NCBI GenBank assembly: GCA_032622095.1
Contig: CP136064.1
Span: 192,107,948 to 192,171,947, forward strand
DNA from: Siphonodentalium dalli
Lineage: Eukaryota; Mollusca; Scaphopoda; Gadilida; Siphonodentaliidae
DNA: 64,000 nt
Direction of reading: 5' to 3'
Positions 58,901-63,779 of the stretch are shown piece after piece. Every line of letters starts with the position of its first letter. The first letter of the stretch is position 1. The notes beneath the pieces were generated by a model. That model saw nothing but the letters and a program-made list of their open reading frames with translations, was not told the origin of the DNA and made no database searches. The translations under genes and the position numbers were made by a program.

Positions 58901-61900
58901 TCAAATTGACGAGTTCAGTTGACACGAAGCTTGAGAGACCTGTGCATAAAACAACAAACCCAGTTTCTATTCACACATAACCCGAGTAAAATCGTATACG
59001 CATGGATCGTTTAGGCTATAATACAACTTGAACTGTGGGAGTAACAATAGGGGCGTCACGCTATACCGGGTAACACTTGAAAGGATCGGACATTGTACAG
59101 CTATACGATACACAGTTTAGGTACCGGTAACCCATAGTACTAGTACAGGTTCCTGGACAGGTTCTCCGGAGAAACGAGCGAGAACGTGTATCAAAACAAT
59201 AGTACTATGACAAAGCGTTGACGTGCAAAGTATCGTTTCACCCTTTGAGGTATCAATACACATATGTATAGTCTAGAGTTCGGAATGTCGTGGTCACATT
59301 TTTCGTATTTTCGGATCTTTCTTTTTCCTGTTTCTAACCAAAGGTCGGTATAAAGTCAGTTCGAGGTAATATTTGTGTATATTCGTCGATTGCCGACACT
59401 GTAGTGTAGGTTGAATTTCAGGGTATAACAGGGGGCGGATAAAAAATGCCTACATTAAGTTGATTTTTTTGTTTCCTAATTTTGGGACCCAACCACCCTT
59501 CCGTGTAATTTTGATCCATAAAATGTTTGACACCCATGCATCCCTATCCATCTCCAAATTCGGTTCATTTAAGCGTCCGCCTCTTATTCCAACCCGGGTT
59601 TTTTTATTATCCCCGCAATTATTGTTACTTCCTGTTTAATTCCAAACAAAGACCTGCTAAGAATTGCAAATTAAATCAACATGATCACTGTTTCAATGAA
59701 GATTATCTGGTAAATTTTCAGAAATGTATACATCTAAATAGGCGTTTGATTGTTTTTTTTTTTTTTGCAGCTATTAATTTCAAATGTGTTAATGACATTC
59801 TCCCTAGAGAATTGTTTACAAACAAAAGAACCCTACATTGTCTGCAGTGTGGTGCTTATCCCCACCCCAGCACAGCAAAGCTCTTAATTTATTTTTACAA
59901 GGATAGTTTGTGCTCTATTGGAAGATATTTGAGACTGACTGTCACGTGACATACACACATGTACAGTGTGTGTTTTTCCCTTTTCCCGATCCGGGATTAT
60001 TGCTCGAAATTGTATATCCGTTGATTACCTTCAGAGTTGACGTCCATCAAATGGTCGGTTATAGATGCCAAACTTGGGTTATGACGTCCAATCTGAAAAA
60101 ACGATGGTATATATGCATGGGTCTGGTTAGACGCCGACATAGTCAGCATATTTGTGGTGTCAAGAAATTAACTTGGACGTAGACTTTAAACCACTGTTAA
60201 CATACTAATAAGTCAACAGAAACTGCATGGAAATAAATTGTTCATATCACCGTCAATCCAAAATTCAACTAATGTTTTAGCATGTAAATAGGCAAGAGTG
60301 TGGAAACCTAGCTCACATTCTCCACTGAGATGGAATGCTCCCCTCCCACCCCACGACAATAATAATATATCAGCAAACTTAATTGTTTTTTTTATTTTCG
60401 ACGCACAAGCAATACTATATCAAACATATAATTTATACATTATGTTCTATAAAATAAATCTGAAGTTGTTGACCATCATATTAGATATACATGAATGTGT
60501 GTTCAATTATTTATGAGATATGCATATCAGGATCCTAATAAAAATATTTAAACAAAAAATCCTGTATTGCCCTATCGAATCCACCAAGATAAAGTTCAGT
60601 TCATCACATTTTGTTTCCTTCGTAGGTGTGATTAAGTGACATTGTCACATTTAATAATGTTATGTTATGTCAGGGATGATGGACGAGCTACCGGACATTT
60701 AGTTTACGATGTCCAATAGCGAGTCCATTAACTGACTCAAAACACAGTTTTATAATATACTAGCAGGTTAGCCCGCCACTGGCGTGGTTCGTCTCATGGC
60801 TTTGTTCGAAAAAGCAATCGCAACAGCTTCCGAGACACGTATGCTGCACCTAGGTGTAAAATTTCGTCGAATTCCGCCAGTTTTGCCCGATTTGACCTTG
60901 AATTGATCATTTTCAAGGTCAAGGTCAGGTCGGGGTCACAATTTAACCAGTCCATGGCACTTCCCGCACAAAAGTACCCATATGTAGCAAGTTTGAGCTC
61001 AATCGGTTCGAGTCTATAAAGGACACACACACATATATATCATTTGTGGGTACCCGTTTCAAGGTGAAGATCACCTCGGGCGGAAAAACTGACCCGATGA
61101 AAAATTCCCCCGTTCCTAGGAAGCCCTGAGTACGTAAGAATCACACAACACGCTCATGTCTGGATACAGTCTTACGTCTGGACCCAGACGTAATAATCAC
61201 ACTACACGCATACGCTCTTTATCAACAACACTGCGGATATGAACGCTCTTTAACTATCAACGCGATTAACCCCACAGTGCCGTTTTTGTGACTGGGTGTG
61301 GAGAACGGGTGCTCGGAGCTTCTCCAAAACGCCGCGACGACGCGTCCCGTGGGATGAGATAGGAAGTTTGGTCTCAATCGGTCCAGGCGTTTTAGATTCT
61401 ATAAAGTATATATATACATACACACACATATATACGAAGTATCAAAATATATAGTAAACAAGGAGATATCACATTGATAGAGATGAAAATGACGGTAAAT
61501 TTAGATAAATGAGACGTTTACAACGTTTTTTTCTGGGGGATAGGCCTTGGCAGACAGCAAAACCACGCCCCTTGACACGGCTCGTGTGTGTGGAAAGTGA
61601 ACGTGGATTTTGTCGTGGTAACAAATGTCCAGGCATATACAGCTGTCCAGTACAGAACTGTTAGAAATTAAACTGCGATATATAATAAAATATAAGGTAG
61701 TGTATATACGTAATATATAATGTCGGCGCAATAATAAAATATAAGGTAGTGTATATACGTAATATATAATGTCGGCGCAATTATCTGTATTTTGGGCACG
61801 AATGCATTTTAGGATAGTTTTGACTCAGAAGAAGAAGAACAGTAACTCTATTATGATGGCGTGTTATGTTTGAATGTGATAGATAATACAACTGGTATGC

Positions 61901-62931
61901 AAACTAACCTGCTGCCTTTTCTGACAAGAACTTGTATTACGTGGGGTCTATAGGCACTATGCATAAGAATACTATTGTGACCTGGTGATAGAAGTGAACA
62001 ATTTCTGGAATAGAGGAGGGCGATCCCCGTGGACGTTCGTTGTGCATGCGTTGGGGGACATGACCATTCTGGATTACGAATGTCGATTTGTGCGTGGTAT
62101 GAAGCATATATTATAAAATGTCCATTCGGAGAAATAGAAAATTCGAGGTATAGAACAAAGGAGCTGGGTTTATGTTTTGGTTGGGGTCTGTTATTATATT
62201 CATGTAGGTTCAGCTGTTGATCGAACCGGGTGGTGAAAATTTATGCAAAGAGCGCAAAAAAACATATACAATGACCGATGATACCAGGGGGGGGGGGGGT
62301 CGGACAAAAATTTGCAGGCACGTATGCTGATTTTTGACTTTCGACCCTTGTTGTGACCCACCCACCCCCGCGTCCAAATTTTTTTCCGTTTTCGGCAGTT
62401 TTTTTCGACCATTTTTGAACACCCACCCCATTTTAACCTTAAAACAGATATTTCCGAATTTATGTGCACACTATTAGTCATGGATGTTAACATTGACATG
62501 CAAATAGGAACAAGTCATTTTGGGGTCATTCGGTCAAAAAAAACATGGCTGCCAGCAGCCATCTTGGATTTCAAAATTCAATCCATTAGCATGGGCGACA
62601 GGCTATACTGTTTGTCTGATCATCATGAAATTTGTCATTTATGTTAATAGTGACATATAGATGTGTTTTAAGCCAAACTCATTGCAAAAACAGTCAAAAA
62701 GACTTGCAGGAAAAATATTTTTGAGTTGCGGAAAAAAAAAATTGTTGGTCCTATCGACCAAACACCCACCCACCCCGGCATACGTGCCCGGAAAAAACTG
62801 TTTTCCACCCCCCCCCCCCCTGATGATACCAGAATTACCTCAAACATTACTGAAACCACAGCTAGTCCATGATCTTTGTCCGCCGCGACAACAAGGCTGC
62901 TGTATTTAGAGCTGTAGTGGACAACGTGCAT
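37810..62931 (-). CDS. secreted alpha-carbonic anhydrase CA-A (last four coding exons; 5' end outside window)
   Basis: Exons 62931-62839, 60092-60029, 58939-58785 and 37944-37810 join in frame (phases 0, 1, 0) into the C-terminal half of an alpha-carbonic anhydrase. They carry the third zinc histidine (MHVVHY), the NPSLASITDHL helix, the substrate-gate threonine and disulfide cysteine in GSLTTPPCYES, and the C-terminal NYRPVQPLNGR motif. The protein ends in a short Gly/Ser-rich tail (STGGGSGFEDK) with no membrane anchor, so a soluble secreted enzyme is likely. The first exons (signal, QSPI, FHFHWG) should lie beyond 64000. The last intron is 20.8 kb because a Polinton inserted in it; splicing over it must still work if the gene is live. 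It lies upstream of and parallel to CA-B. Confidence 0.92.
38380..38490. repeat. GAT/GAC trinucleotide microsatellite
   Basis: Runs of GATGATGAT and GACGACGAC with single-base changes in CA-A intron DNA. It accounts for a poly-Ser open frame on the minus strand. Confidence 0.9.
38663..38668. repeat. left 6-bp target-site duplication of the Polinton
   Basis: CACAGC directly before the element's first bases AGTAGTATTGGC; identical to 58104-58109. Confidence 0.9.
38669..39116. repeat. Polinton left terminal inverted repeat
   Basis: About 448 bp matching the right end in inverse. Outer 90 bp form clustered palindromes (CACTCTGGCCCATGGGCCAG, CTCGCTCGGGG). The match ends at GAGATAATGGTAAAATGG. 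A stretch of about 70 bp (39028-39090) is absent from the right copy, so the two ends have drifted. Confidence 0.92.
39137..39215 (+). repeat. GCGGGCGTCGNNGACGACGCC repeat, left subterminal copy
   Basis: CACGGGCGTCGTTGACGACG followed by CCATTGCGTTTTTCTAC, then CGAACGTCAATTCAAATGTG and a TTCTTTTTG end. It lies just inside the left TIR in plus orientation, the same orientation as the copy inside the right TIR (57583-57667), so it is not part of the inverted repeat. Confidence 0.8.
39222..39490. repeat. AT-rich repeats between TIR and protease
   Basis: Repeated ACATATTTACAA..TGA and TTTACAATCAATAAT motifs, each three to four times. No gene; it may serve as the protease 3' untranslated region. 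Confidence 0.7.
39493..40023 (-). CDS. PRO: Polinton cysteine protease (adenain/Ulp1-like)
   Basis: 176 codons, intact. The catalytic triad of the adenovirus-type protease is visible in order: His in GEHWVAIFF (residue about 53), Asp in YFDSFG (about 69), and Cys in NVCGIYC (about 108), with GTN just ahead supplying the oxyanion region. In adenoviruses and Polintons this enzyme processes capsid and core proteins during virion maturation (family knowledge). It is the last gene before the left TIR. A Polinton gene normally adjacent upstream is interrupted by a 3.9-kb insertion that starts about 60 bp from the protease start. The undisturbed frame contrasts with the broken genes further along. 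Confidence 0.92.
   Translation of the reverse strand: MNTSELQHILDKSTYLCSLYGVVCANDQLPYEKPHHVKAYIVNTHTSEKPGEHWVAIFFNGNIATYFDSFGIPVINKYIKSFIQRNSIECKINVGRFQHYGTNVCGIYCILALHFLKSGYGIKVLVEMNFDGDYFKNDRKVFDWFHRNYEPLRKESETLPKTCISQTCKTYCEFHY
40084..43956. mobile_element. 3.9-kb block of nested repeats inserted in a Polinton gene
   Basis: Interrupts the gene at 44370-43957, whose probable last codons resume at 40083-40029. The block contains three to four units of AAAGAGTTATGGCCCTGGCT / CTATTTGACCCAGTGACC / AACATCCACACCAAATATGA near 40200-40650, 40850-41110 and 43430-43830, each set ending in GGACGGACGGAC and GAGGAGTGATGACTATAGCT. Between them are GCAGAATGAGG foldback MITEs. The right terminus GCTCCACCGGAGACTTTGTC ... 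GGTGAGCTAA, a hairpin followed by CTAA, resembles a Helitron 3' end (inference). No protein gene was seen. Confidence 0.7.
41325..42900. repeat. GCAGAATGAGG foldback MITE cluster with tandem duplications
   Basis: Palindromic units at 41325-41417, 41607-41708, 42256-42360 and about 42770-42890 alternate with GAAGTTGGTGATACACAC / CAATTATGCATTTTATCTTC segments. The latter is tandemly duplicated at 41970-42100 and 42090-42215. Confidence 0.75.
43957..44370 (-). pseudogene. conserved Polinton protein with CxxC...HPSQxxH motif, interrupted
   Basis: About 137 codons before the reading frame runs into inserted repeat DNA (the 43924-43956 part is repeat-derived). The motif NCEGCKIGHPSQTRHLLC holds Cys and His residues spaced as in a small zinc site, and I associate it with an uncharacterised Polinton protein family. 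The end is lost to the 3.9-kb insertion; LWCEKVKKYYEDEH followed by a stop at 40070-40026 looks like the displaced C-terminus. It lies between the protease and major capsid genes. Function unknown. Confidence 0.7.
44375..45767 (-). pseudogene. MCP: Polinton major capsid protein (double jelly-roll), broken
   Basis: Starts at MRSSKSELDASDVPPT (ATG 45767-45765). The N-terminal half is open at 45661-44972 (IEFVIPPQTEKWTDV...), and the C-terminal half at 44842-44375 includes NGDIETNPFHFQHFN, WGYDLTPDQE and INVIVYAEFDN, the closing signature of the Polinton double jelly-roll capsid protein. This protein forms the hexon-like capsomers of the predicted virions (family knowledge). Breaks: a frameshift near 45668, another near 44970, an in-frame stop near 44945, and a 97-bp palindrome inserted at 44812-44908. 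Four independent lesions show long inactivity. It lies 5 bp from the next gene downstream. Confidence 0.92.
44812..44908. mobile_element. 97-bp perfect-arm palindrome inserted in the capsid gene
   Basis: Runs from ACAGGTCCCTGGCACAATAG through an ATATATAAGATATATA centre to the exact inverse ...CCAGGGACCTGT; arms are 38 bp with no mismatch seen. It is flanked by 10-bp direct repeats GATACCAAGC (44802-44811 and 44909-44918), which marks it as an insertion; the capsid codons read on across the empty site. Confidence 0.93.
45847..46137 (-). CDS. small basic Polinton virion-type protein
   Basis: 82 codons from the ATG at 46095, open further upstream (GNGIGSLFKSA) to about 46137, where a better start is not visible. 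Basic C-terminus (NRSSRSLKKS). GIGSLFKSAMRTVVPFLKPI is typical of a short protein encoded between the capsid genes in many Polintons and resembles the membrane-active/minor core proteins of adenoviruses in position and composition (inference). It lies between the major capsid and penton genes; no break seen inside the 82 codons. Confidence 0.6.
46164..47001 (-). pseudogene. Polinton minor capsid (penton-like single jelly-roll) protein, frameshifted near N-terminus
   Basis: A start at 47001 gives MNSFYITLMSD and a FTVKLPY segment before a stop; one base off, the frame continues ELWEVAMVELIVPSETYNI through about 240 codons to 46164. FTVKLP followed by WEVA(L/M)VE is the N-terminal signature of the Polinton penton-like protein that occupies capsid vertices (family knowledge). 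A single-base frameshift near 46907 breaks it. The first codon overlaps the stop of the membrane-protein gene as ATGA, a typical compact viral junction. Confidence 0.88.
46998..47255 (-). CDS. small Polinton membrane protein
   Basis: 85 codons, intact. Hydrophilic N-terminus with QFQFCGDKVAKNEVTYFTQ, one strong transmembrane segment (IIIIYIIIITSIVHISI, about residues 35-51), then LWRILLSSSLGYILPTPELK. This arrangement, ending in LSSxLGYxLPxP, recurs in Polintons beside the penton gene. Function unknown; a virion or membrane-interaction role is inferred. Its stop overlaps the next start (ATGA). Confidence 0.75.
   Translation of the reverse strand: MSQNHSDSINLDEPSQFQFCGDKVAKNEVTYFTQIIIIYIIIITSIVHISIQSANKELWRILLSSSLGYILPTPELKLLKNTEKK
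47270..48350 (-). pseudogene. INT: Polinton retroviral-type integrase with chromodomain, frameshifted
   Basis: Starts MGSILDEQLSKMFYNPK at 48350, overlapping the upstream gene by 16 nt. The N-terminal zinc-binding-type region follows (48340-48100). The DDE catalytic core (48058-47732) has Asp in CVIDVFSKFAW, Asp in FQADKGSEF and Glu in KASIVERFQRTLK. The C-terminal region reads SYNNSYHRSIK then an SH3-like part (47684-47500) and a chromodomain (VHWLGYPKKFDSWIPAS, near 47320-47275). Such integrases insert Polinton DNA with 6-bp duplications; the chromodomain probably steers target choice (family knowledge). At least four frameshifts (near 48210, 48090, 47730 and 47510) break it. Confidence 0.93.
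48335..49072 (-). pseudogene. conserved Polinton protein of unknown function, two in-frame TGA codons
   Basis: Open from MKIMVAFPFKMLDDIKKW (49072) to a TGA at 48673-48671, then another TGA 42 bp on (48631-48629), after which the same frame runs on through KGFEPTGWETFSQGL, NLPQDFVGNRNRWLWIK to 48335. PKxxxKAExLxxLIxxxP..., GFxPTGWE and P..FxGNxxRW are hallmarks of a protein found in many Polintons upstream of integrase; its role is unknown to me. It is rich in Lys/Ser with a flexible middle. Because no base shift is needed across either TGA, the lesions are point substitutions, recent in age compared with the frameshifted neighbours. Confidence 0.75.
49075..49371 (-). CDS. small basic Polinton protein with QKGGFLP motif
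   Basis: 98 codons, intact. An amphipathic, Lys/Arg-rich N-terminal helix region (KGNVKLTEAQKRKLRPKCRH) and LKRKKLILNQKGGFLPLL, then a hydrophobic Gly-containing tail. The same architecture occurs in the gene at 49538-50008, suggesting an old duplication. Such short basic proteins in Polintons may be DNA-binding core or minor virion proteins, comparable with adenovirus core proteins (inference only). Three bases separate its stop from the next gene's start. Confidence 0.6.
   Translation of the reverse strand: MLRIRHQLIFEKKMIKDAPKKVIDCMSECCKNILKGNVKLTEAQKRKLRPKCRHLRELASKSTSLKRKKLILNQKGGFLPLLMQAPLLGKAVSGILHG
49538..50008 (-). CDS. basic Polinton protein with GGGGFLGG motif and RVNST(I)AQRA repeats
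   Basis: 156 codons, intact. Residues 1-70 resemble the preceding small protein (LKLPKQTRTFLQKHKKDLKK ... KKKILLKTGGGGFLGG). Residues about 83-125 hold repeats of a 13-residue unit VNSTIAQRA(S/I)P, which produce the near-identical DNA repeats at 49630-49750. A TATA-like GTATAAAGAT lies about 50 bp upstream. The Pro/Tyr tail ends YPLVQRY. Function unknown; a virion core protein is a guess from composition. Confidence 0.6.
   Translation of the reverse strand: MESHEAVLSVFSTIAKLILDDHLKLPKQTRTFLQKHKKDLKKIADSRTHIDSKKKILLKTGGGGFLGGVLIRQKENKSIARVRSNRVNATRVNSTIAQRASPVRVNSTIAQRAIPARLNSTGLNSTFARFQPLNDYGPQPIPSVQEAEHYPLVQRY
49630..49755 (-). repeat. internal 39-bp coding repeats
   Basis: CTCGCTGTGCAATTGTAGAA and TTTACTCTA(A/G) recur with in-frame spacing inside the gene at 49538-50008, giving alternating V/L-NST repeats; length polymorphism between copies would be expected. 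Confidence 0.75.
50085..50743 (-). pseudogene. ATP: Polinton packaging ATPase (FtsK/HerA-like), frameshifted
   Basis: Walker A GPSGCGKTKFVKKL (residues about 34-47), Walker B LPHLIVFDDI (about 101-110) and TRNMFQ are seen in the open 163-codon part (50743-50252). The frame then shifts at about 50305: SLNAHYMVLF and TYDDAT..GYLLLDFHP continue it in a second frame to about 50085 with another shift. This ATPase of the A32/FtsK-HerA class pumps genome DNA into capsids (family knowledge). Its start overlaps the end of the gene at 51323-50724 by 20 nt. Confidence 0.92.
50724..51323 (-). CDS. unknown Polinton gene, possible F-box-like N-terminus
   Basis: 199 codons, intact, starting MDGIDMLPAEMLLIIYNNLI (ATG 51323); an earlier ATG at 51398 would read antisense-free into the polymerase end and is less likely. 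LPxExLLxIxxxL is the core pattern of an F-box, which in eukaryotes links targets to SCF ubiquitin ligases. The rest is helical and acidic/aromatic (FLMDILDQLFSDYWIFHGVP; LIWTFGIIWSYGD) and matches nothing I know. It lies between polymerase and ATPase, overlapping both by 14 and 20 nt, so it is part of the ancestral gene line-up rather than a random insertion. The F-box reading is a hypothesis. Confidence 0.55.
   Translation of the reverse strand: MDGIDMLPAEMLLIIYNNLIEMSKMDQEIKRELKQTWFLRESKIIVQTLLNGHFSEGQSRLRCLIERSEFETDFLMDILDQLFSDYWIFHGVPKIKINEIRELVENSFTRFAEYQDRILNEKTLKFEEVTRIYGYIILREPCAIFTAEKLFEEKVSLDYIVKTTRPISDLDNELIWTFGIIWSYGDSSLKIKKVDSEQS
51310..54891 (-). pseudogene. POLB: Polinton protein-primed DNA polymerase B, broken
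   Basis: N-terminal region at 54891-54226 (PKDQMRISIFHPGLDLGI, NMCFARAVVVGM). A zinc-type Cys/His segment follows near 54010-53700 (YCEHC, NRGDHLCP, CQKCGVE) in shifted frames. Only a worn remnant of the 3'-5' exonuclease region is seen near 53640-53600, so much of it appears deleted. Palm part 53612-52674 has motif A DICSLYPSVN and YGFFFHGCPTCY; the part after an insertion (52030-51310) has NPGLRQCAKL and motif C YFDTDS. It ends in IPYGWN. Protein-primed B polymerases replicate linear genomes from a terminal protein (family knowledge). Frameshifts, a deletion and a 0.54-kb insertion make it dead. Confidence 0.93.
52120..52655. mobile_element. insertion splitting the polymerase gene
   Basis: About 540 bp of noncoding DNA between polymerase codons ending near 52660 and resuming near 52115. 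It contains TTAAAGGGGTACCGGAGTCC at 52602-52621, matching the end of the AGGGGTAC/TTAA family at 16915. The opposite end was not resolved, so the exact borders are approximate. Confidence 0.65.
54901..55022. promoter_or_regulatory. palindromic divergent promoter, polymerase / 55048 gene
   Basis: Inverted arms of about 45-50 bp (54901-54950 and 54973-55022) share TGACGACGTGATGAAA and GCTTTTATGCTCTGAC/ its inverse. Each arm carries an outward-facing TATA-like GCATAAAAGC: plus strand 54981-54990, 58 bp before the ATG at 55048; minus strand near 54942-54933, 42 bp before the polymerase ATG at 54891. The centre is about 22 bp. The symmetry suggests the two genes share duplicated control sites, including CGACGTGA. 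Confidence 0.7.
55048..55563 (+). CDS. unknown Polinton gene with Cys cluster and EIADVK repeats
   Basis: 171 codons on the strand opposite to the other main genes, intact. The N-terminus has a helical segment, then WIPPYGNCFRCNSSSRCAFQ with four cysteines in a CxxC...CxxxC pattern, which could bind a metal. The C-terminal half is acidic with repeats of TNEIADVKAESGE / INEIADVKNESGE (about residues 99-130). The next 70 bp after the stop encode a basic stretch in another frame (KRKRRASRKSSKKVK), perhaps the original nuclear-localisation-like tail cut off by a frameshift. No family recognised. It is divergently transcribed from the polymerase gene. Confidence 0.55.
   Translation: MDPRLQSNNIQHLRKIALEVLKNTKWIPPYGNCFRCNSSSRCAFQCDGTTKKKIDQMKKTSLMVSESTPGKSTWTHTSDNDYLTPYDASLMNIDQPETSTNEIADVKAESGEQCNSTAISINEIADVKNESGELYASNEVSNDEITILNREDSQMEVINAVAKGADDTEIK
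55640..55960 (-). other. possible remnant of a Pro/Tyr-rich reading frame
   Basis: On the minus strand 55935-55690 reads RRPNPPKVYVKNPEWKPTYK and YPYLYGYDPPRPLPRW, broken by one stop, then VRVPYWRPTCNKGG. The composition is unlike random translation, but there is no start codon and no known family. It may be a decayed virion protein or a chance frame. Confidence 0.3.
56107..56258. repeat. 150-bp palindrome of the GCGCGGGCGTCG repeat
   Basis: Starts CGCGCGGACGCCGCCATTGC and ends with the inverse ...GACGTCGTCAGCGACGCCCGCGCG, with arms of about 70 bp meeting near 56178 (TTCTTTTTGACAAAAAGAAA). Single-arm versions lie next to both TIRs (39137-39215 and 57583-57667). It splits plus-strand region 55048-56784 and is probably a MITE or a replication/packaging element. 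Confidence 0.85.
56305..56784 (+). CDS. possible Polinton gene of unknown function
   Basis: 160 codons from MDYRDLYRSYLEEGLMVRG. The sequence is balanced in composition and has a strongly amphipathic middle (MIWKSLSLATTGTVDNFFDI; GASRLMVRLAATLLQHSIMI). The start at 56308 follows a palindromic repeat; an earlier in-frame ATG at 56215 would lie inside that repeat and is unlikely. No motif recognised. It could be real because all other open frames of this size in the element are, but evidence is weak. Confidence 0.35.
   Translation: MDYRDLYRSYLEEGLMVRGVFGDEAQMIWKSLSLATTGTVDNFFDIYRYTVMLMTDHRDRVFGLPPRLFGYTRSLGASRLMVRLAATLLQHSIMIFSGFTNSCRSGEYRQGSRAIVPFGCDVPKITSRFIQTRIHSAVSFETIQNGPFQGLTNISKDTL
56815..56915. 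repeat. tandem duplication of about 53 bp
   Basis: CTGAACTTGGAGAGAATGTT and TCACATAATTTCTCAAAGAA occur twice in a row with single-base differences, just after the possible gene at 56305-56784. Confidence 0.85.
57031..57492 (-). CDS. unknown Polinton gene next to the right TIR
   Basis: 153 codons, intact, starting MDPVTEFLKTIDVQYDHV. The N-terminal half is rich in Gln, Pro, Thr and Val without predicted structure (PRTDQQPVYIPPVKTQQ). Residues about 75-105 (WEEQTKLLRNICQEMKDLRK) have heptad-like leucines and could form a coiled coil. The tail is basic (VMKKQK). No homologous family recognised. Its position at the element's right end and outward-in orientation fit a terminal Polinton gene, perhaps a fibre-like or replication-associated protein, but that is speculation. 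Confidence 0.5.
   Translation of the reverse strand: MDPVTEFLKTIDVQYDHVPATTQLSTQLYAGNVTPRLEQQHVPTVYPRTDQQPVYIPPVKTQQMIQPVIYQVINSSQWEEQTKLLRNICQEMKDLRKQLTQRSVERTIILKPEMIDIPIQVHGFQKEPTKRSTFGSLGNVLTVMKKQKIFILF
57583..57667 (+). repeat. GCGGGCGTCGNNGACGACGCC repeat, right subterminal copy
   Basis: ATGCGCGGGCGTCGCTGACG ... CAAACGTTAAATCAAGTGTG and a TTTCTTTTTTGTCAAAAA end, in the same (plus) orientation as the left subterminal copy. Confidence 0.8.
57726..58103. repeat. Polinton right terminal inverted repeat
   Basis: About 378 bp, inverse of the left terminus, ending GCCAATACTACT. Landmarks shared with the left end include CGATTTTT..CTCGGT, GTGTCCAGCGAAGG, AACCCCTTCGAAGCGCTC and the CATGGGCCAGAGTG hairpins. 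Confidence 0.92.
58104..58109. repeat. right 6-bp target-site duplication of the Polinton
   Basis: CACAGC immediately after the element end; pairs with 38663-38668. Confidence 0.9.
58110..58784. other. CA-A last intron, right of the Polinton
   Basis: AT-rich intron DNA between the CACAGC duplication and the LTTPPC exon donor. No feature recognised. Confidence 0.5.
58785..58939 (-). CDS. CA-A exon: LTTPPC active-site loop
   Basis: 155 bp, acceptor TTATGCACAG, donor GTCAGT; phase 1 in, phase 0 out. It encodes LVNLIPSDTSDYYSYYGS then LTTPPCYESVIWTLL. The Thr-Thr pair includes the gate residue that orients zinc-bound water; the Cys is the usual disulfide partner. Confidence 0.95.
58940..60028. 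other. CA-A intron
   Basis: Intron between the two exons. The open frame at 59527-59949 crosses a T-run and has no recognisable domain. Confidence 0.5.
60029..60092 (-). CDS. CA-A exon: helix before the active-site loop
   Basis: 64 bp, acceptor CGTTTTTTCAG, donor GTAATC; phase 0 in, phase 1 out. It encodes the NPSLASITDHLMDV helix segment expected between AVVxVxFE and the LLP region. It is too short to stand out alone, but fits its neighbours exactly (G|GT gives Gly). Confidence 0.9.
60093..62838. other. CA-A intron with RTE-type repeat
   Basis: Contains an RTE-like repeat at 60765-61050 and continuing to 61450 (ACTAGCAGGTTAGCCCGCCA start; GATTTGACCTTGAATTGATC block; microsatellite-like tails), a 48-bp tandem duplication at 61680-61780 and poly-G/C tracts at 62289-62299 and 62811-62820. 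No gene. Confidence 0.6.
61680..61780. repeat. 48-bp perfect tandem duplication
   Basis: AATAAAATATAAGGTAGTGT ... TAATGTCGGCGCAAT is present twice back-to-back with no difference seen; a young intronic duplication. Confidence 0.9.
62839..62931 (-). CDS. CA-A exon: third zinc ligand
   Basis: 93 bp, phase 0/0, acceptor ACAATTCAG, donor GTAATT. Encodes MHVVHYSSKYSS...AVVSVMFE; same length and phase as CA-B 1238-1146. A poly-C tract in the adjoining intron follows the donor. Confidence 0.93.
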
Positions 62932-63056
62932 CTGAATTGTATAACGAAGACATCAATTAATATTAGCTGTCGATATGAAACGACATCATTTTATGTTCTT
63001 TCTATTTTAACCCTTTCATGGCGGGAGCTGCGCTGGTGAAGCATAGATATCCTGTG

Positions 63057-63185
63057 ATGGTGCATTCTCTTATATATGCGAGTCTCCCATAGGGAGCCTC
63101 ACATATATACGAGAATGCACTGGCTTACACGTTCAATGTAAATATTGTTAGGCCAATGTATTCTCTTATATATGCGAGGCTCCCT
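63057..63185. repeat. relative of the 29-kb MITE hairpin
   Basis: GTGCATTCTCTTATATATGC ... CACATATATACGAGAATGCA folds back as in the arms of the 28977-29451 element; a second half-copy begins at 63150 (GCCAATGTATTCTCTTATAT). Diverged. Confidence 0.75.
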
Positions 63186-63779
63186 GTGGCACAGGGTTTT
63201 CGCAAAATTTCAGGAAGCTACAGTCATGGAAGGGTTAAAAGTTAACTCTTGTTATGTGAAAATTGAAGAAGAACCATTTTCGTTGCAATTAATTTTTCTG
63301 TCTAGATCGTATATCTACTCTGGGTAGTTTCGTCGGTATCGACCAGTTTTGCTGACAGATGTCTATTGCTTTCGGTAGGTTGGGTTAGAGGTTTGAATAA
63401 TCCTCTTAATGATTACTTATAGGCCTTTCCTAGTTGGTTTGATTAGGTCCGGTTTTCTTTTTTCTCTTAGATCTTTTGATTATCAGAAATTTTGATTATG
63501 AGGTACAAACATTAATAAACATAACAAGAAGTAGAAACACCGTTGACTATTGTTGACTGTGGTTACGGCTGTAGCATTATTTTTGGGTAATTAATAGATT
63601 CTTATAACTGAAGCGGCATTTCAAGAAATGGTTTTGTTGATGGAATCTGATGATATGATGGACATCGAATCGGATTATGTACCTTTAAGATAACGAGCAC
63701 ATTTTTATCCGAACTTCTATATCCTAGAAGTGCTCTAACCTGTAATTGCATGGGGCTAATTTGGCAAGTGCGACCATTT
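63186..63779. other. CA-A intron or upstream DNA, nothing recognised
   Basis: AT-rich noncoding DNA. The expected upstream CA-A exons (FHFHWG, QSPI) were not found here. Confidence 0.45.
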
